Positions 27,114 through 37,514 of a DNA stretch of 64,000 nucleotides are shown in pieces. Within the stretch, counting starts at the first letter, position 1, and each line of letters begins with the position of its first letter. The stretch spans positions 3,720,001-3,784,000 of the forward strand of contig NZ_OY970459.1 in NCBI RefSeq assembly GCF_963853665.1. The letters are read 5' to 3'. The notes beneath the pieces were generated by a model. It saw only the letters and a program-made list of their open reading frames with translations. It searched no databases and was not told the origin of the DNA. The translations under genes were made by a program, and so were the position numbers. The DNA is from Mycobacterium decipiens. GTDB taxonomy: Bacteria > Actinomycetota > Actinomycetes > Mycobacteriales > Mycobacteriaceae.

Positions 27114-28853
27114 TTACTCGGCGAGGATCCGCCACTCGGCGGCTTCGTGCTGCTGTCGCCAGAACTCACTGAAACGCCCACCCGCGGTGAGCAATTCGTC
27201 GATCGGACCGTCCTCGACCACTTGGCCGTCGTCGACGAACAGGACACGGTCGGCATGACGGATGCTTGCCAACCGATGGGCAACGATCACCCGGGTGCGC
27301 GATCGCGGATCGGCCGTGAGCGCGTCGACCACCGCGACCTCGTTCTCGGTGTCCAGGGCACTGGTCGCCTCGTCGACCAGCAGTACCGGCGCGGGTTTCA
27401 GCAGGGCCCGCGCGATGCTTACGCGTTGCCGCTCGCCGCCGGACAACGCCGAACCGGCTTCGCCGACGATCGTGTCGAGACCGTCCGGCAACCTGCCAAT
27501 GAGCTCGTCCACCCGCGCCAGCCGGAGGGCTCGCGTGAATCGATCGTCGCTGGCGCCGGGATCTCCGGCCAACACGTTGTCGCGAATCGTCCCGTGAAAC
27601 AGGTAGGGGTGCTGGAACACGACACTGCTGACCGCGCGCCGAGCTTGGGCATCCAGCGTCGCGACGTCGGTGCCGTCGATCAGGACACGGCCGCGGATCG
27701 GCTGGAGCAGGCCCGCGATCAGCGCCAGTATCGTGCTCTTTCCGGAGCCAGACGGTCCGACGATCGCCGTCGTGCTGCCCGGCTGCAAGCAAAAGCTGAC
27801 CCCGTTGAGCACCGCTGGATTTGCGTCGTCGTAGCCGAAGGCGACGTCGTCGAACTCGATGCGTGCGGCGGCGGCGCCGTCACCCGGCGTGCCGGTTCCG
27901 GCCACCACGACCGGTGCGGTGAGCACCGATCGGATGCGCCCCAGGGTCGCGCGGGTGCTCTCCAGCGCCGGCGCCAGCTCACTGACGGTGGTGAACGGCT
28001 CTAGGTAGCGGACCATCACGACGATCAGGGCGATGGCCTCGGGCACCGTGAGGGTGCCCGTGATGGTCAGTGCCGTGGTGGTGCCTGCCAACGCGATGAG
28101 AGCCAGCTGGCTGGCGATGTTGAACATCAGCTGGCCTGGTATCTGCATGCCCAGCAACCGCATCATCGCGCTGTGCTGCCTGGCCAACGCGTTGCCGACC
28201 AGGCTTCGAGCCGGCTCGACACGCCGGGCGGCCCGCAACGCCTGTTGGGTCCGGGCAAACTCGATGATCCGCTCGGTGAGCGCGGTATTGGCTTCGCCGG
28301 CTGCGGCATCGGCCCGACGCGCGAAGGCCGCGGCGGCCCACAACGCCCCCAGCAGCAACGGCACACCGGCCAGCCCAGCCACGCCGAGCTGCCAGGAAAT
28401 CGGCAACAAGGCCAGCGCGATCGCTGCCGGTAGCAGGATTGCGCTGGTGAGCGGCGTCAGCAGGTTGACCACCAGACCAACAAGTTCCGGCCCGGTGGCG
28501 GCGATCGCCTGCCGCGCCGTCGCGGTGTTTTCGGCGGTGAACCAGTCCAGCCGGACGCTCGGCAGCCGCTCCGCCACGTCATGCTGGGTGTGGTCGAGCA
28601 CGGCGAAACCCAGCTCGACACCGATCCGCGCGGTGACGGCGTCGATCACCCAACCGGTCACGGTCGCGGCGGTAAGCCAGCCCAGCCACCCCAACGCGCG
28701 GTGCGGTGCCTCGCCGAACAGCGCCGCCACCAGCGGGACCAGCAGCACCGTGCCCACCGCTCGCACGACAACGGAACCGAACGCGAGCAGTGCATAGCCG
28801 ACTACCCTGGCGCGGCGGTCGGTGGGAACCAGGCCTATCCAGGTGCGGATCAT
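27114..28853 (-). CDS. irtB: IrtB: ABC exporter-fold subunit of the mycobactin importer
   Basis: The 579-residue product has exactly the remembered length of M. tuberculosis IrtB. An N-terminal six-helix transmembrane domain (about 1-320) is followed by a nucleotide-binding domain with Walker [10 protein letters not shown], signature LSGGERQR and Walker [13 protein letters not shown]. With IrtA it forms the inner-membrane transporter that brings in iron-loaded mycobactin and carboxymycobactin. ATG 28853 overlaps the irtA stop (ATGA); the upstream extension to 28910 is rejected. Iron control is expected through IdeR from the irtA promoter. Confidence 0.97.
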   Translation of the reverse strand: MIRTWIGLVPTDRRARVVGYALLAFGSVVVRAVGTVLLVPLVAALFGEAPHRALGWLGWLTAATVTGWVIDAVTARIGVELGFAVLDHTQHDVAERLPSVRLDWFTAENTATARQAIAATGPELVGLVVNLLTPLTSAILLPAAIALALLPISWQLGVAGLAGVPLLLGALWAAAAFARRADAAAGEANTALTERIIEFARTQQALRAARRVEPARSLVGNALARQHSAMMRLLGMQIPGQLMFNIASQLALIALAGTTTALTITGTLTVPEAIALIVVMVRYLEPFTTVSELAPALESTRATLGRIRSVLTAPVVVAGTGTPGDGAAAARIEFDDVAFGYDDANPAVLNGVSFCLQPGSTTAIVGPSGSGKSTILALIAGLLQPIRGRVLIDGTDVATLDAQARRAVSSVVFQHPYLFHGTIRDNVLAGDPGASDDRFTRALRLARVDELIGRLPDGLDTIVGEAGSALSGGERQRVSIARALLKPAPVLLVDEATSALDTENEVAVVDALTADPRSRTRVIVAHRLASIRHADRVLFVDDGQVVEDGPIDELLTAGGRFSEFWRQQHEAAEWRILAE

Positions 28854-31432
28854 CGGGTGGGTTCCTGAGCGGCGCTGACGGCCACCGGGTCGCCCTGGCC
28901 GGTGTCCCACAGCCGGCGGTACCGTCCATCCGCGGCGAGCAGCTCGTCATGGGTGCCGCGTTCGATGATCCGGCCACCATCGAGCACGACGATTTGGTCC
29001 GCCCGGGTGATGGTGTGCAGCCGATGGGCGATCACCAGCACCGTGCGATCCCGAGTCAGCCGGTTAAGCGCTTGTTGCACAAGGTATTCCGATTCCGGAT
29101 CGGCGAATGCGGTGGCCTCGTCGAGGATGAGGACCGGCGTGTCGGCGAGGATAGCGCGGGCAATGGTGAGCCGCTGCCGCTCCCCGCCCGACAGGCCACT
29201 GCTGGCCCCGAGCACGGTGTCGTAGCCGTCCGGCAGCTGAAGTACGCGGTCGTGGATCTGCGCGTCGCGGGCCGCGGCGTGGACCTGTGCGGCGGGAGCA
29301 TCCGGGACCGCCAGCGCGATGTTTTCCGCGGCGGTGCCATGCACGAGCTGGGTTTCCTGAAGGACGAAACCGACTCGCGCGTAGAGCTCGTCAGCGGTTA
29401 GCGATCGAATGTCTTGTTCCCCAACTCGAATCGCACCCTGCTCGACATCGTGGAATCGAGCCAGCAGGGCGGCCAGCGTCGACTTACCGGAGCCCGACGG
29501 ACCGACGAGCGCGGTAACCGTGCCCGGCCGCAGCGTCAGCGACACATCCTGGATCACCGGCACACCGGGGCGATAACCGAAGGTGACATGGTCGAACACC
29601 ACCGTTGCGGGCACGTCGCCGTCGCGCAGTTCGCGGGGCCGTTGCGGCACGGCGAGTTCCGTTTCGTCGAGGGTGCCCTGCAGGTGCCGGGCAGCCAGGA
29701 ATCCCGCGCGCAGACCCCCGACTCCGTAGGCGATACCAAGCAGCCGGGCACCGAATGTGGTGCCCAAGAACAAGAACGGCAACAAATTGACCGGATCCAT
29801 TCGATGGGTAGTCACCAGCAACGTGCCGGCTACCGCGATGAGCCACAGGAACGTTGCCGGGCGGGTGGCCAGATCCATCAGGGTTTTCTTGCCGGCGAGC
29901 GGACGCTGCCAGGCGACCAGGAAGCCGATGTAGTCGTCCAAGCAGCGGCGAAAGCTCGACGACGCAGCACCCCCGAAGACGCGAATCACCGGCTGACCCT
30001 CCAGGTAGCCGCCCGCCTCGCCGTTCATCTTCTCGGCCCACCGCTGGGCTTGAACGATGCGCGGACCGGACTGAATCGTGAGCGCCGACGTCGTCGCCAA
30101 ATAGACCAGGACCGGCCCGAAGAGGACCAGCGCCACCCGCCAGTCCACGACGAACAGATAGACCAGCACCGCCACCGGGGCAACAACCGCGGCGACCGCG
30201 TCCGAGACAGCATGGGTAACCAAATAGTGCAACGCCAGTGTGTCGTCGGCGACCAGCTGTTTGATCGACCCCGACCCGCGGCTGGTGAACCAGCCCAGCG
30301 GCAATCGCGACAGCTTGCTCAGCAGCCGCAGGCGCAGCGCCCTGGCGAACCGGGCGTCGACCACATGCAGCCACAGCGTGAGGGCGGCCGCGAGGAAGGC
30401 TCCCGTCCCCAGCAATCCCACCGCCGCGAACCCGACCGTCCACAACCGGTGTGCGTCGGCGCCGGACACCAGCAGCCGGGACAGCTCGACCAGCAGCACG
30501 AACGGCGCCAGCTGCACCAGCGTGATCAGCGCCGTGAGCACCCCCGAGAGCACCAGCGGCAGCTTCAGTGGCGCCAACAGCCGGCTGGCCCCCTGCGCGC
30601 GCCACCTACCGCGGGCCGGGGCAGGCACTGCCGATTCTGGTTGCGGGGCCCCGCCCGGCACCGGTTCGGTGGCCGCCGGCTCGGTTTCCCGATGGGTACC
30701 CATGGCGCGCCCGGCGTTCCAGTAGGCCTGAGCGTGGATCTCGGACTTGGGGAACCCGAACTCGTCGCGCAGCCGCACCCGCACATTTTTTAGCGCGGCG
30801 GCCTCCGGCGTTGCCCAGGCATACCAGTCCGACCAGTCACGATTCTCGATCGCCTGGGCCAGCGATTTCTCATCGCGGCGCACAACCCAGTGCACCCGCA
30901 GCCGGGGGTGCTGCGCGAGGGGGATCAACGTGTCGTTGTCGTGGTGTTGTTCGAGGTACATCTCGATCGGGATGTCGTCCGGGACCGTGTCGAGGATCCC
31001 GTTCATCCCCGGGATGGACGCCGAGTCGCCGATCAGCAGATACCCGGCTGGCTGCTCCTCGGGCACATCGAACCGCGACGAGCCCATCAGCGACATGACC
31101 GCGATGGTCGCGCCAGGTTGGACGGTGCGCGCCCACGACGAGGCCGGGCCCGCGGGGTCATGCAAGACAACGTCGACCGCGAAGCGGCCGGCGGCGGGGT
31201 CAGCCTCGGCGATCGTATAGGCACGCTGAAACTCGGTGTTGGACCCGTTCGGGTCGGGGAACCAGAACCGCAACCACGCGGCGGGCTCGGCCTCCACATC
31301 CTCGAAAAGTGTCGGCGAAACCATCCGGACCCGCACGAAATGCGGTGCGATCGAAACGGTTTCGATCACCGTTGCGGTGTGGTCGCGCGCGCCGAAACTG
31401 CGCAACATGACACCCTGGAACCCGCGCGCCAT
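28850..31432 (-). CDS. irtA: IrtA: siderophore-reductase/ABC transporter fusion
   Basis: The 860-residue product joins an N-terminal FAD-binding siderophore-interaction domain (about 1-270; [20 protein letters not shown] and [11 protein letters not shown]) to an exporter-fold ABC half-transporter. The latter has transmembrane helices about 300-560, Walker [10 protein letters not shown], signature LSGGERQR and [17 protein letters not shown]. The flavin domain reduces ferric mycobactin at the cytosolic membrane face to release iron. Length and sequence match M. tuberculosis IrtA. Its stop overlaps the irtB start. An iron-box-like site lies upstream at 31609-31627, beyond a long leader. Confidence 0.97.
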   Translation of the reverse strand: MARGFQGVMLRSFGARDHTATVIETVSIAPHFVRVRMVSPTLFEDVEAEPAAWLRFWFPDPNGSNTEFQRAYTIAEADPAAGRFAVDVVLHDPAGPASSWARTVQPGATIAVMSLMGSSRFDVPEEQPAGYLLIGDSASIPGMNGILDTVPDDIPIEMYLEQHHDNDTLIPLAQHPRLRVHWVVRRDEKSLAQAIENRDWSDWYAWATPEAAALKNVRVRLRDEFGFPKSEIHAQAYWNAGRAMGTHRETEPAATEPVPGGAPQPESAVPAPARGRWRAQGASRLLAPLKLPLVLSGVLTALITLVQLAPFVLLVELSRLLVSGADAHRLWTVGFAAVGLLGTGAFLAAALTLWLHVVDARFARALRLRLLSKLSRLPLGWFTSRGSGSIKQLVADDTLALHYLVTHAVSDAVAAVVAPVAVLVYLFVVDWRVALVLFGPVLVYLATTSALTIQSGPRIVQAQRWAEKMNGEAGGYLEGQPVIRVFGGAASSSFRRCLDDYIGFLVAWQRPLAGKKTLMDLATRPATFLWLIAVAGTLLVTTHRMDPVNLLPFLFLGTTFGARLLGIAYGVGGLRAGFLAARHLQGTLDETELAVPQRPRELRDGDVPATVVFDHVTFGYRPGVPVIQDVSLTLRPGTVTALVGPSGSGKSTLAALLARFHDVEQGAIRVGEQDIRSLTADELYARVGFVLQETQLVHGTAAENIALAVPDAPAAQVHAAARDAQIHDRVLQLPDGYDTVLGASSGLSGGERQRLTIARAILADTPVLILDEATAFADPESEYLVQQALNRLTRDRTVLVIAHRLHTITRADQIVVLDGGRIIERGTHDELLAADGRYRRLWDTGQGDPVAVSAAQEPTR

Positions 31433-31608
31433 CAGCGATCCTCTCCCCGAGCGGCGAGACTGATCACCAGTGCACCCGCGCTACTCAACACCATGGCCGC
31501 GGCCGCGGAGTACCCGCGTGCGCCTCGACCTCGGTTACCAGCAATTGCTGGCCGGCATGGTTTTCATCTGGCAGCACACCTCGGCCCAAGTAACTTCTCC
31601 CCACAAAC

Positions 31609-31627
31609 TAAGGGTTGCCTTACCATA
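31609..31627 (-). promoter_or_regulatory. Candidate IdeR iron box upstream of irtA
   Basis: Read on the minus strand, TATGGTAAGGCAACCCTTA matches 13 of 19 positions of the IdeR consensus TTAGGTTAGGCTAACCTAA. It is about 180 nt before the irtA start, implying a long leader or an irtA start further upstream than annotated. IdeR with iron would repress irtAB here. Confidence 0.6.
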
Positions 31628-31680
31628 GGTCAAACTCGGGTACTTGGGCCGTTCTCCGCGCTATCAGGGCCATCACCAGG

Positions 31681-31764
31681 TGCGGGCGGAGGGACTCGAA
31701 CCCTCAAACTCTTTCGAGCACCGGCACCTAAAGCCGGCATGTTTGCCAATTTCATCACGCCCGC
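31681..31764 (-). tRNA. tRNA-Leu (anticodon UAG)
   Basis: On the minus strand the 84-nt cloverleaf has acceptor arms GCGGGCG/CGCCCGC, anticodon stem CCGGC/GCCGG around loop TTTAGGT (anticodon TAG), a variable arm of class II size, the T-loop GGTTCGAGTCC and discriminator A. CCA is not encoded. It decodes CUA and related Leu codons. It lies between the irtA and mbtK promoters, with an iron box on either side. Confidence 0.95.
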
Positions 31765-31832
31765 GGGCCTAGCGATCTTACCGCTTGGTCGCCGGACAAA
31801 CCCGCCCGTGGTGCGCACGACGTTGGGGCACG

Positions 31833-31851
31833 TATGGCATGCCTAACCTAA
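31833..31851 (+). promoter_or_regulatory. Candidate IdeR iron box upstream of mbtK
   Basis: TATGGCATGCCTAACCTAA matches 13 of 19 positions of the IdeR consensus, with a near-perfect right half (CCTAACCTAA). It ends 31 nt before the mbtK start, a normal position for repression of a mycobactin gene. Confidence 0.65.
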
Positions 31852-31882
31852 GTGGCGAGCCCTCCGGTAAGCTCGGCGCGCG

Positions 31883-32515
31883 ATGACCGAACCCCCATCC
31901 CCTGGCGAGGTCGACGAATCGCCGATTCGGCTAGCCCGGGAACGATTCGACCTGCCTGACGAGGTACGACGCCTCGCCCGGCCGCCCGTCCCATCGCTTG
32001 AGCCGCCGTATGCACTGCGCGTCGCCGAGTCCACGGACGCGGAGATGCTGGCGGAGTGGATGAACCGTCCGCATCTGGCGGCGGCCTGGGAGTACGACTG
32101 GCCGGCGGCGCGCTGGCGTCAACACCTAAACGCGCAACTCAACGGAACCTATTCGTTGCCATTAATTGGAAGCTGGCGTGGCACGGACGGCGGATATATC
32201 GAATTGTATTGGGCGGCAAAGGATTTAATTTCCCGTCATTATGACGCAGACCCCTACGACCTGGGTCTGCACGCGGCCATCGCGGACTTGCCCATGGTCA
32301 ACCGCGGCTTTGGCCCGTTGCTGTTACCGCGGATCGTGGCCAGCATCTTTGCCATGGAGCCGCGTTGCCGGCGGATCATGTTCGACCCGGATCACCGCAA
32401 CACCACGACCCGTCGGCTGTGCGAGTGGGCCGGATGCGCATTCCTCGGTGAGCACGACACGCCAACCCGGCGCATGGCGCTCTACGCTATGGAATCACCC
32501 ACCGCGGCCGCGTAA
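31883..32515 (+). CDS. mbtK: MbtK: lysine N6-acyltransferase of mycobactin synthesis (Rv1347c)
   Basis: The 210-residue GNAT-fold product matches remembered H37Rv MbtK in length. IucA/RhbD-type acyltransferase motifs are [17 protein letters not shown], the substrate strand YSLPLIGSW, and the late CoA-binding region [17 protein letters not shown] with [18 protein letters not shown]. It transfers a fatty acyl group to the N6 of (hydroxy)lysine, giving mycobactin its lipid tail. An iron box precedes it. Its last 34 nt overlap the convergent end of mbtN. Confidence 0.95.
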   Translation: MTEPPSPGEVDESPIRLARERFDLPDEVRRLARPPVPSLEPPYALRVAESTDAEMLAEWMNRPHLAAAWEYDWPAARWRQHLNAQLNGTYSLPLIGSWRGTDGGYIELYWAAKDLISRHYDADPYDLGLHAAIADLPMVNRGFGPLLLPRIVASIFAMEPRCRRIMFDPDHRNTTTRRLCEWAGCAFLGEHDTPTRRMALYAMESPTAAA

Positions 32516-33642
32516 CCGTCATTGTCGGGCTTCATCCCCGCCGCCACCAATTCCCACAGCACCTCGTCGGTACCGCCGCCGACCCGGGCGAGTTTCATGT
32601 CCCGCCACCACTTCCCGAGTGGCGTTTCATCGACGAGGTAGCCCGCCCCGCCGAAGATGTGCATGCACTCCGAGATCACTTCCTCACCGAGCCGCGCAGC
32701 GGTGACCTTGACCGCTGCCGCCGTGCGCAGGTCCAACCGGCCCTGTGCCGCGACCCCGTGCAGCGCGTGCCGCAGCAGATCGACACGCGCCTGCAGATCC
32801 GCGATCCGCAACCGAAGCGCCTGGTGTTCGAACAGTGTCTGGCCGAACTGACGTCGAGTCATCATGCGGGCCAGGGTGATCCCGATCGCCTGCTGGCACG
32901 ACGCGGCAACCTGCCCGGCGATGGACATGCGCTCATGAGCCAACCCCCAACTGATGGCAGCCAATCCCGTGCCGGCCCGCGCGACCAACGCGTCGGCCGG
33001 TACCCAGGTGTCGATGCGGACCGCGGCGGTCTCCAGCGGCCCCGCACCGACCTTGCGGTAGGGCGTCTGCACGCTGACTTGCGCGGTCGGTACCGCCACC
33101 ACCGCGACATTGCCGTGCCGGCTGGTCGGATCGTGGTCGACGCTGCGCGCCACCACCATGATGTGGTCGGCGATGGGAGACAGCGACACGAACTTCTTGA
33201 CGCCGCGGACTTCGAAACCGCTGTCGTGGGAACGAATCTCGGTCTCGACAATCTGCAGATCGGATCCGCCGGACTCCTCCGAGGCCCCGATGCACAACAC
33301 AGCTTCGCCGCGGATCGCTTGCTCGCAGATGTCCCGCAAGTAGTCCGATTTGCCAAACCGGCGCAAGATCGCGATTGCCGAATCATGCAAGCTGATACCC
33401 ACGCCGATGCCGGCAGAGGCGAGCTGGCCCAACGCGAAAGCGAGTTCGACGAGTTTGCCGACATCGGGCAGCGGGTCGGTAGCCCACTTCTCAGCGAATA
33501 CGCCGCAGACACCCAGGTGCTCGATCAACTGACGCGGAAAGCGCTCCTGCGCTTCAGCTTCTGCCGTCCATGCAGTTACCCGCTCGTCGAACGCCTTGGA
33601 GAGCAGGGCGCGGAAGTCGTCGAGTTCGAAGCTGGTCGCCAT
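32482..33642 (-). CDS. mbtN: MbtN: acyl-ACP dehydrogenase of mycobactin synthesis (FadE14, Rv1346)
   Basis: The 386-residue member of the acyl-CoA dehydrogenase family matches H37Rv MbtN in length. It introduces the double bond in the mycobactin acyl chain while the chain is on the carrier protein MbtL. Visible family segments are [14 protein letters not shown], the FAD-region [19 protein letters not shown], and [24 protein letters not shown]. The terminal segment reads [12 protein letters not shown] instead of the usual EGTSEIQ. The ATG shares one base with the mbtM stop (TGATG), indicating coupling in mbtL-mbtM-mbtN. Confidence 0.95.
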   Translation of the reverse strand: MATSFELDDFRALLSKAFDERVTAWTAEAEAQERFPRQLIEHLGVCGVFAEKWATDPLPDVGKLVELAFALGQLASAGIGVGISLHDSAIAILRRFGKSDYLRDICEQAIRGEAVLCIGASEESGGSDLQIVETEIRSHDSGFEVRGVKKFVSLSPIADHIMVVARSVDHDPTSRHGNVAVVAVPTAQVSVQTPYRKVGAGPLETAAVRIDTWVPADALVARAGTGLAAISWGLAHERMSIAGQVAASCQQAIGITLARMMTRRQFGQTLFEHQALRLRIADLQARVDLLRHALHGVAAQGRLDLRTAAAVKVTAARLGEEVISECMHIFGGAGYLVDETPLGKWWRDMKLARVGGGTDEVLWELVAAGMKPDNDGYAAAVGDSIA

Positions 33643-35207
33643 CAGTCCACCTTTACCAAGCAGCGCCGCACTTCCAGCCGGCGCAACTTCCCCGAAGACG
33701 TTCGCGGTAGGGATCCAGGCGATACGAAAACGACGTCGGATGGGACGACCCCGCACGAGGACGCAACGCGCTGGATCAATTCGGCGCGAGCGGCCGCCTC
33801 GTTTGGCCCGCGGAATTCGGCAGCGACGACCAGACCGGGGCGAGCGGAACGTTCCCCGGTGCCCAAGGCGACCACGGCACCTTCGCGCACGCCGCGGACT
33901 TGGGCCGCGACCAGCTCGACCTCTGTCGGAAAGATGTTTCGGCCTGCGATGGAGATGACTTCCTTGGCGCGACCGCACACCACCAGGCCGCCGTCGCCAA
34001 AGTAGCCGAGGTCGCCGGTAGCAAACCAATCGTCAGGGTTGATCGGCTGCTGGCCCAGGTAGCCGTCCATCATCGACGTGCCGCGAATCTCGATCTCGCC
34101 AATTTCGCGGCCCGCGTAGCCTGATTCCCGCTCGTCGCACGAGATCCGTACCTCCATACCGGGGATGGGGTCGCCCAGAACCGCGTGCTGAAGCGCACCG
34201 CTGCCGTCGGTAACACGGTCGACGCGCAATCCGATACCCGGGACCGGCACGGTCACAGCGCAAGTCGACTCGGCGAGCCCGTAGGAGGGCACAGCGGCGC
34301 CGGCATCGAATCCGAACGGCGCCATAGCTGCTGCGAACCGGGTGAGTGCATCGCAGTCAACCGGCTCCCCACCGTTGATCGCTACCCGCAGCGCACCTAG
34401 GTCGACGCCGGATACCCGCCGGGCGTATTTGCCGATGAGGTTGTAGGCAAAGTTCGGTGCCGCGGTCATCGTGGCACCGCTTTCCGACAGCCAACTCAAC
34501 CAACGGAACGGCGACGCCGTGAACGCCGCCGTCGGGGCCAACCACAGCGGCCTGCCGGCCAGCATCGCAGAGAGCAAGAAGGTGAGCCCCATGTCGTGGT
34601 ACAGCGGCAACCAGGAGCACCCGATGTCGACCGTGGGGTCGGTGGCCACGCGCTGATTGAGCCCACGCAGGTTGCTGAGCACCGCGCCCGGCGAAAGCAT
34701 GGCGGTACGGGGCGCGCCGGTCGATCCCGCGGTGCCCTGAAGGACAGCGGGACCTTCGCTGGCGACGGGTGTGGCCGACCGATTGGTGTGCGCCGCCATG
34801 CCGAGATCCCCGATAGTCACGTCGCTGGTATCCACCGCTTGCAGACGGGGCAGGTATGCCCCCTGGCTCAACACGGTGCGCACCCCAATCCCGACGAAGC
34901 GGGTCAGCGTCGCGTCGGCCCATCGCTGGTCATCGGCGCCGCGCACCGGCCCCGGCAGGATGGACACGGCAGCGCCGGCAAGCCAGGCACCCTGGATCGC
35001 GGCGACCAACTCGACGGTCGGCTCGCCGACCAAACCCACCGCGGCGGGTTGGTCACGGTCTAGCAGCCAAGCCGCGACGCTCTCGGCCAGCCCGTGCACC
35101 TCCGGCCACGGGTGCCGACGCCACACCGAGGTCTCGCGGTCGAGGACGATCAGGTCGTCGGCAGAGGTCTGCATGGACCGCGCGAGCACGGCCGCGAGTT
35201 CACTCAT
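33642..35207 (-). CDS. mbtM: MbtM: fatty acyl-AMP ligase of mycobactin synthesis (FadD33, Rv1345)
   Basis: The 521-residue adenylating enzyme of the FAAL class has the P-loop [22 protein letters not shown], the A5-type segment PSYGLAES, and the catalytic-lysine tail [13 protein letters not shown]. It activates a fatty acid as acyl-AMP and loads it on MbtL. Length equals the H37Rv protein. Its start lies inside the last codons of mbtL (8-nt overlap), so the three genes form one coupled unit controlled from the iron box at 35479-35497. Confidence 0.96.
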   Translation of the reverse strand: MSELAAVLARSMQTSADDLIVLDRETSVWRRHPWPEVHGLAESVAAWLLDRDQPAAVGLVGEPTVELVAAIQGAWLAGAAVSILPGPVRGADDQRWADATLTRFVGIGVRTVLSQGAYLPRLQAVDTSDVTIGDLGMAAHTNRSATPVASEGPAVLQGTAGSTGAPRTAMLSPGAVLSNLRGLNQRVATDPTVDIGCSWLPLYHDMGLTFLLSAMLAGRPLWLAPTAAFTASPFRWLSWLSESGATMTAAPNFAYNLIGKYARRVSGVDLGALRVAINGGEPVDCDALTRFAAAMAPFGFDAGAAVPSYGLAESTCAVTVPVPGIGLRVDRVTDGSGALQHAVLGDPIPGMEVRISCDERESGYAGREIGEIEIRGTSMMDGYLGQQPINPDDWFATGDLGYFGDGGLVVCGRAKEVISIAGRNIFPTEVELVAAQVRGVREGAVVALGTGERSARPGLVVAAEFRGPNEAAARAELIQRVASSCGVVPSDVVFVSPGSLPRTSSGKLRRLEVRRCLVKVD

Positions 35208-35454
35208 TGCCGTATTTGGCCGCGATCGCCGCTTCTAGCTCTCCGACCGTGTCGCAAGTCAGGAGCTCCTCTTCGGACAATGCGACTCCGAGCTTCTCCT
35301 CGATGGCCACCATGCCGACGGCGAAGGCCACCGAGTCCAGTCCCACGTCGTCGACCAACCTGGCGTCGGGCGTGACTCGGGTCACGTCAATGTTGAGGTC
35401 GTCGCGCAGGATGCTCAGCAACGTACTGCTGACGGTGGACGGCGATGAGGTCAT
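35200..35454 (-). CDS. mbtL: MbtL: acyl carrier protein of mycobactin synthesis (Rv1344)
   Basis: The 84-residue acyl carrier protein has the phosphopantetheine attachment Ser in [10 protein letters not shown] and the usual acidic four-helix composition. It holds the fatty acyl chain between MbtM, MbtN and MbtK. ATG 35454 is preceded on the minus strand by AAGGAGG-like sequence (35459-35465). A strong iron box lies just upstream. First gene of the mbtL-mbtM-mbtN unit. Confidence 0.94.
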   Translation of the reverse strand: MTSSPSTVSSTLLSILRDDLNIDVTRVTPDARLVDDVGLDSVAFAVGMVAIEEKLGVALSEEELLTCDTVGELEAAIAAKYGNE

Positions 35455-35478
35455 GGCGAAGGAGGTTACACCCAGGCA

Positions 35479-35497
35479 TTAGGCAAGGCTAGCCTAT
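35479..35497. promoter_or_regulatory. IdeR iron box upstream of mbtL
   Basis: TTAGGCAAGGCTAGCCTAT matches 15 of 19 positions of the palindromic IdeR consensus, the best of the three boxes in the window. It is 25 nt from the mbtL start, so the iron-loaded repressor would block transcription of the mbtLMN unit. It also lies about 80 nt before lprD on the other strand. Confidence 0.8.
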
Positions 35498-35578
35498 GGT
35501 GGGCATTCCCACACCGATGGCATCGGCCGCACCGGAGCAGCGGCGCTTCGACAGCCCACCGCGCGGTACGGTCGGAAG

Positions 35579-35959
35579 GTGTCGGGTACACGTCGTCGCC
35601 GGCCGGCGCTGATCGCTCTGGTGATCATCGCGGCCTGCGGCTGCCTGGCCCTTGGCTGGTGGCAGTGGACGAGGTTTCAGTCCACCTCGGGTACCTTCCA
35701 AAATCTCGGTTATGCGCTGCAGTGGCCATTGTTCGCTTGGTTCTGCGTCTACGCGTACCGCAACTTCGTTCGGTATGAAGAGACGCCACCCCAACCGCGG
35801 AACAGCGGTGCCGTGACCGAGATACCTGCCGGACTCCTACCCGAGCGGCCGAAGCCGGCGCAGCAGCCGCACGACGATCCCGCGCTGCGGGAGTACAACG
35901 ACTACCTGACCGAGCTAGCGAACAACGATGCCGAGAAGCAGAACAGGACCACCGCATGA
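35579..35959 (+). CDS. lprD: LprD-type small membrane/lipoprotein (Rv1343c)
   Basis: The 126-residue product has an N-terminal hydrophobic segment ALIALVIIAACGC, containing a possible lipobox (IAAC), followed by a second hydrophobic stretch NLGYALQWPLFAWFCVYAY and a proline-rich polar tail. It matches H37Rv LprD in length. Two membrane segments fit a small integral membrane protein as well as a lipoprotein, so the name is provisional. GTG 35579 is used. The stop overlaps the next start (ATGA). Function unknown. Confidence 0.85.
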   Translation: MSGTRRRRPALIALVIIAACGCLALGWWQWTRFQSTSGTFQNLGYALQWPLFAWFCVYAYRNFVRYEETPPQPRNSGAVTEIPAGLLPERPKPAQQPHDDPALREYNDYLTELANNDAEKQNRTTA

Positions 35960-36318
35960 CCACACCCGAAACGCCCGAAGCGCAGCACGCCGCGCCCGCA
36001 TTCCCCGTCGAGAGGATTCGCACCGCTCTGCTCGGCTACCGCATCATGGCGTGGTCGACGGGCGTGTGGCTCGTCGCGCTGTGTTACGAGATCGTCGTCC
36101 GCTACGTCGTCAAGGTCGACAATCCGCCGACCTGGATCGGTGTGGTGCACGGCTGGGTGTATTTCACCTATCTGCTTCTGACGTTGAACCTGGCGGTTAA
36201 GGTCCGCTGGCCGCTCGGCAAGACGGCCGGTGTGCTACTCGCCGGCACAATTCCGCTGCTCGGCATCATCGTCGAGCACTTCCAGACCAAAGAGATCAAA
36301 GCCCGCTTCGCGCTTTAG
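35956..36318 (+). CDS. DUF3817 membrane protein (Rv1342c)
   Basis: The 120-residue protein has three predicted membrane segments: IMAWSTGVWLVALCYEIVV, VHGWVYFTYLLLTLNLAV and GVLLAGTIPLLGIIVEHF. This DUF3817 pattern is widespread in actinobacteria. ATG 35956 overlaps the lprD stop, so the pair is co-translated. It is convergent with rdgB, overlapping it by 4 nt. Function unknown. Confidence 0.88.
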   Translation: MTTPETPEAQHAAPAFPVERIRTALLGYRIMAWSTGVWLVALCYEIVVRYVVKVDNPPTWIGVVHGWVYFTYLLLTLNLAVKVRWPLGKTAGVLLAGTIPLLGIIVEHFQTKEIKARFAL

Positions 36319-36929
36319 CCCGCCGCCAGCGCGCGCAGCGCGGGCAGCAGCAGAGCCAGCGCACGGCCACGATGGGATAGCGCGTCCTTTTCCGCCGGGC
36401 TTAGCTGTGCCGCGGTGCGGCCGCCAACGGCAGGGTCGCGCGGAATGAAGACGGGGTCGTAGCCGAATCCGCCATCACCGCGCGGCTCGCGGGCGATCAT
36501 GCCGGGCCATTCGCCGCGCACGACGACTTCGCCGGATCCGGAGACCAGCGCGCAGGCCGACACGAACGCCGCGCCGCGCCGCTCGTCGGGCACGTCGGAC
36601 AACTGTGCGAGCAGCAGCGCGGTGTTAGCGGCATCGTCGCCATGACTGCCGGACCACCGCGCCGACAGCACGCCGGGCATGCCGCCCAGCGCGGCCACCT
36701 CCAAACCGGAGTCGTCGGCCACGCAAACGAGTCCGCTCGCGGCGAAGGCGTCGCGCGCCTTGGCCAACGCGTTGTCCTCGAACGTCGCACCGGTTTCCGG
36801 CGCCTCGTCGAATGGCGCCACATCATTGAGCGACACCAGCGTCAAACCCGACAGTCCGGCGCCGTCCAGTACCCGGCGCAGCTCGGCCAGCTTTTTGCGG
36901 TTGCGACTGGCGACCAGCAGCCGGGTCAA
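36315..36929 (-). CDS. rdgB: RdgB/HAM1-type (d)ITP/XTP pyrophosphatase (Rv1341)
   Basis: The 204-residue house-cleaning nucleotide pyrophosphatase has VASRNRKK (SxNxxK nucleotide motif), TFEDNALAKA, VADDSGLEV and GGFGYDPVF, all diagnostic of the Ham1 family. It hydrolyses non-canonical purine triphosphates to monophosphates. It starts at TTG 36929, with GGGAG 6-10 nt upstream. In H37Rv as I recall rphA directly precedes this gene; here about 600 bp with a lipoprotein gene intervene. The sequence encoding its first residues recurs next to the rphA stop. Confidence 0.93.
   Translation of the reverse strand: MTRLLVASRNRKKLAELRRVLDGAGLSGLTLVSLNDVAPFDEAPETGATFEDNALAKARDAFAASGLVCVADDSGLEVAALGGMPGVLSARWSGSHGDDAANTALLLAQLSDVPDERRGAAFVSACALVSGSGEVVVRGEWPGMIAREPRGDGGFGYDPVFIPRDPAVGGRTAAQLSPAEKDALSHRGRALALLLPALRALAAG
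36907..36928. repeat. 22-bp direct repeat, copy A (start of rdgB)
   Basis: The segment encoding the TRLLVAS start of rdgB is repeated at 37515-37536 with 21 of 22 bases identical. The two copies flank the inserted lipoprotein segment, as expected if an insertion or duplication event copied this end. Confidence 0.75.
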
Positions 36930-37026
36930 CAGTTACTCCCAAACCTCTTGTCGGATGCCACGTTGTCACAGCGTAAGTGCTTACCGGTACCAGTCGGCGG
37001 CGCTGAGCGGGCTCCAACGCCGATCG

Positions 37027-37476
37027 CTACTGACCATCGCAATCTATGTGCTCTGGCTTGCCGCCGATCGCGTCGGAGACTTTCTTTGCAAGAGTCTGAG
37101 ATGTGTTGAAGACAGTCCAAAGGCCGCCGTCCACGTAGTCGAACGACGATTTGCCGATTACCTTCCCCGCAGTGCAGCCCAATGCCTTAACCATGCCGGA
37201 CCAGTTTCTGCTCTGGCCGTTGTCCTTCCAAACAATTAATTGGACGTCCTCATTCTCCAGCTCGCATTCACCGACATCGGCAGCACTCTCGGTGCCCCAC
37301 TGGCGATCATCCGTCGCTACCGGTCTGTAGCCGGTGCACTTGAGCCCCGCCTTGCCGAGTGCGTCACGAATGTCTGCGCCAGACGCAACACTTACCGCAG
37401 CCTTGGACCCTGTGAAACTCTGTCCGCCGCAACCAGCGAGCAGAATCGCAATGACAGCGACGCAGTACTTCCACAT
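37027..37476 (-). CDS. Putative secreted lipoprotein inserted between rphA and rdgB
   Basis: The 149-residue product has a short signal peptide with hydrophobic core VAVIAILLAGC and a clear lipobox (LAGC, Cys at about 16). The mature domain has conserved-looking Cys pairs (LKCTG, GECEL, LGCTAG, HIDCDG) and may be disulphide-bonded. I do not recognise the family. It occupies a place where I recall none in H37Rv, and direct repeats lie on both sides, so it looks like an insertion. It reads in the same direction as its neighbours. Role unknown. Confidence 0.72.
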   Translation of the reverse strand: MWKYCVAVIAILLAGCGGQSFTGSKAAVSVASGADIRDALGKAGLKCTGYRPVATDDRQWGTESAADVGECELENEDVQLIVWKDNGQSRNWSGMVKALGCTAGKVIGKSSFDYVDGGLWTVFNTSQTLAKKVSDAIGGKPEHIDCDGQ

Positions 37477-37514
37477 AGCCGCAAAAATAGCCGAATTGCG
37501 GGCTCGATCGTTGG

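Noticed and set aside
29414..30793. Plus-strand frame of 459 codons inside irtA
   Set aside because: The Gln/Arg/Pro-rich translation is typical of a shadow frame. IrtA is fully conserved on the other strand.
32659..34005. Plus-strand frame of 448 codons across mbtN and mbtM
   Set aside because: It is antisense to two conserved mycobactin genes and has no recognisable domain.
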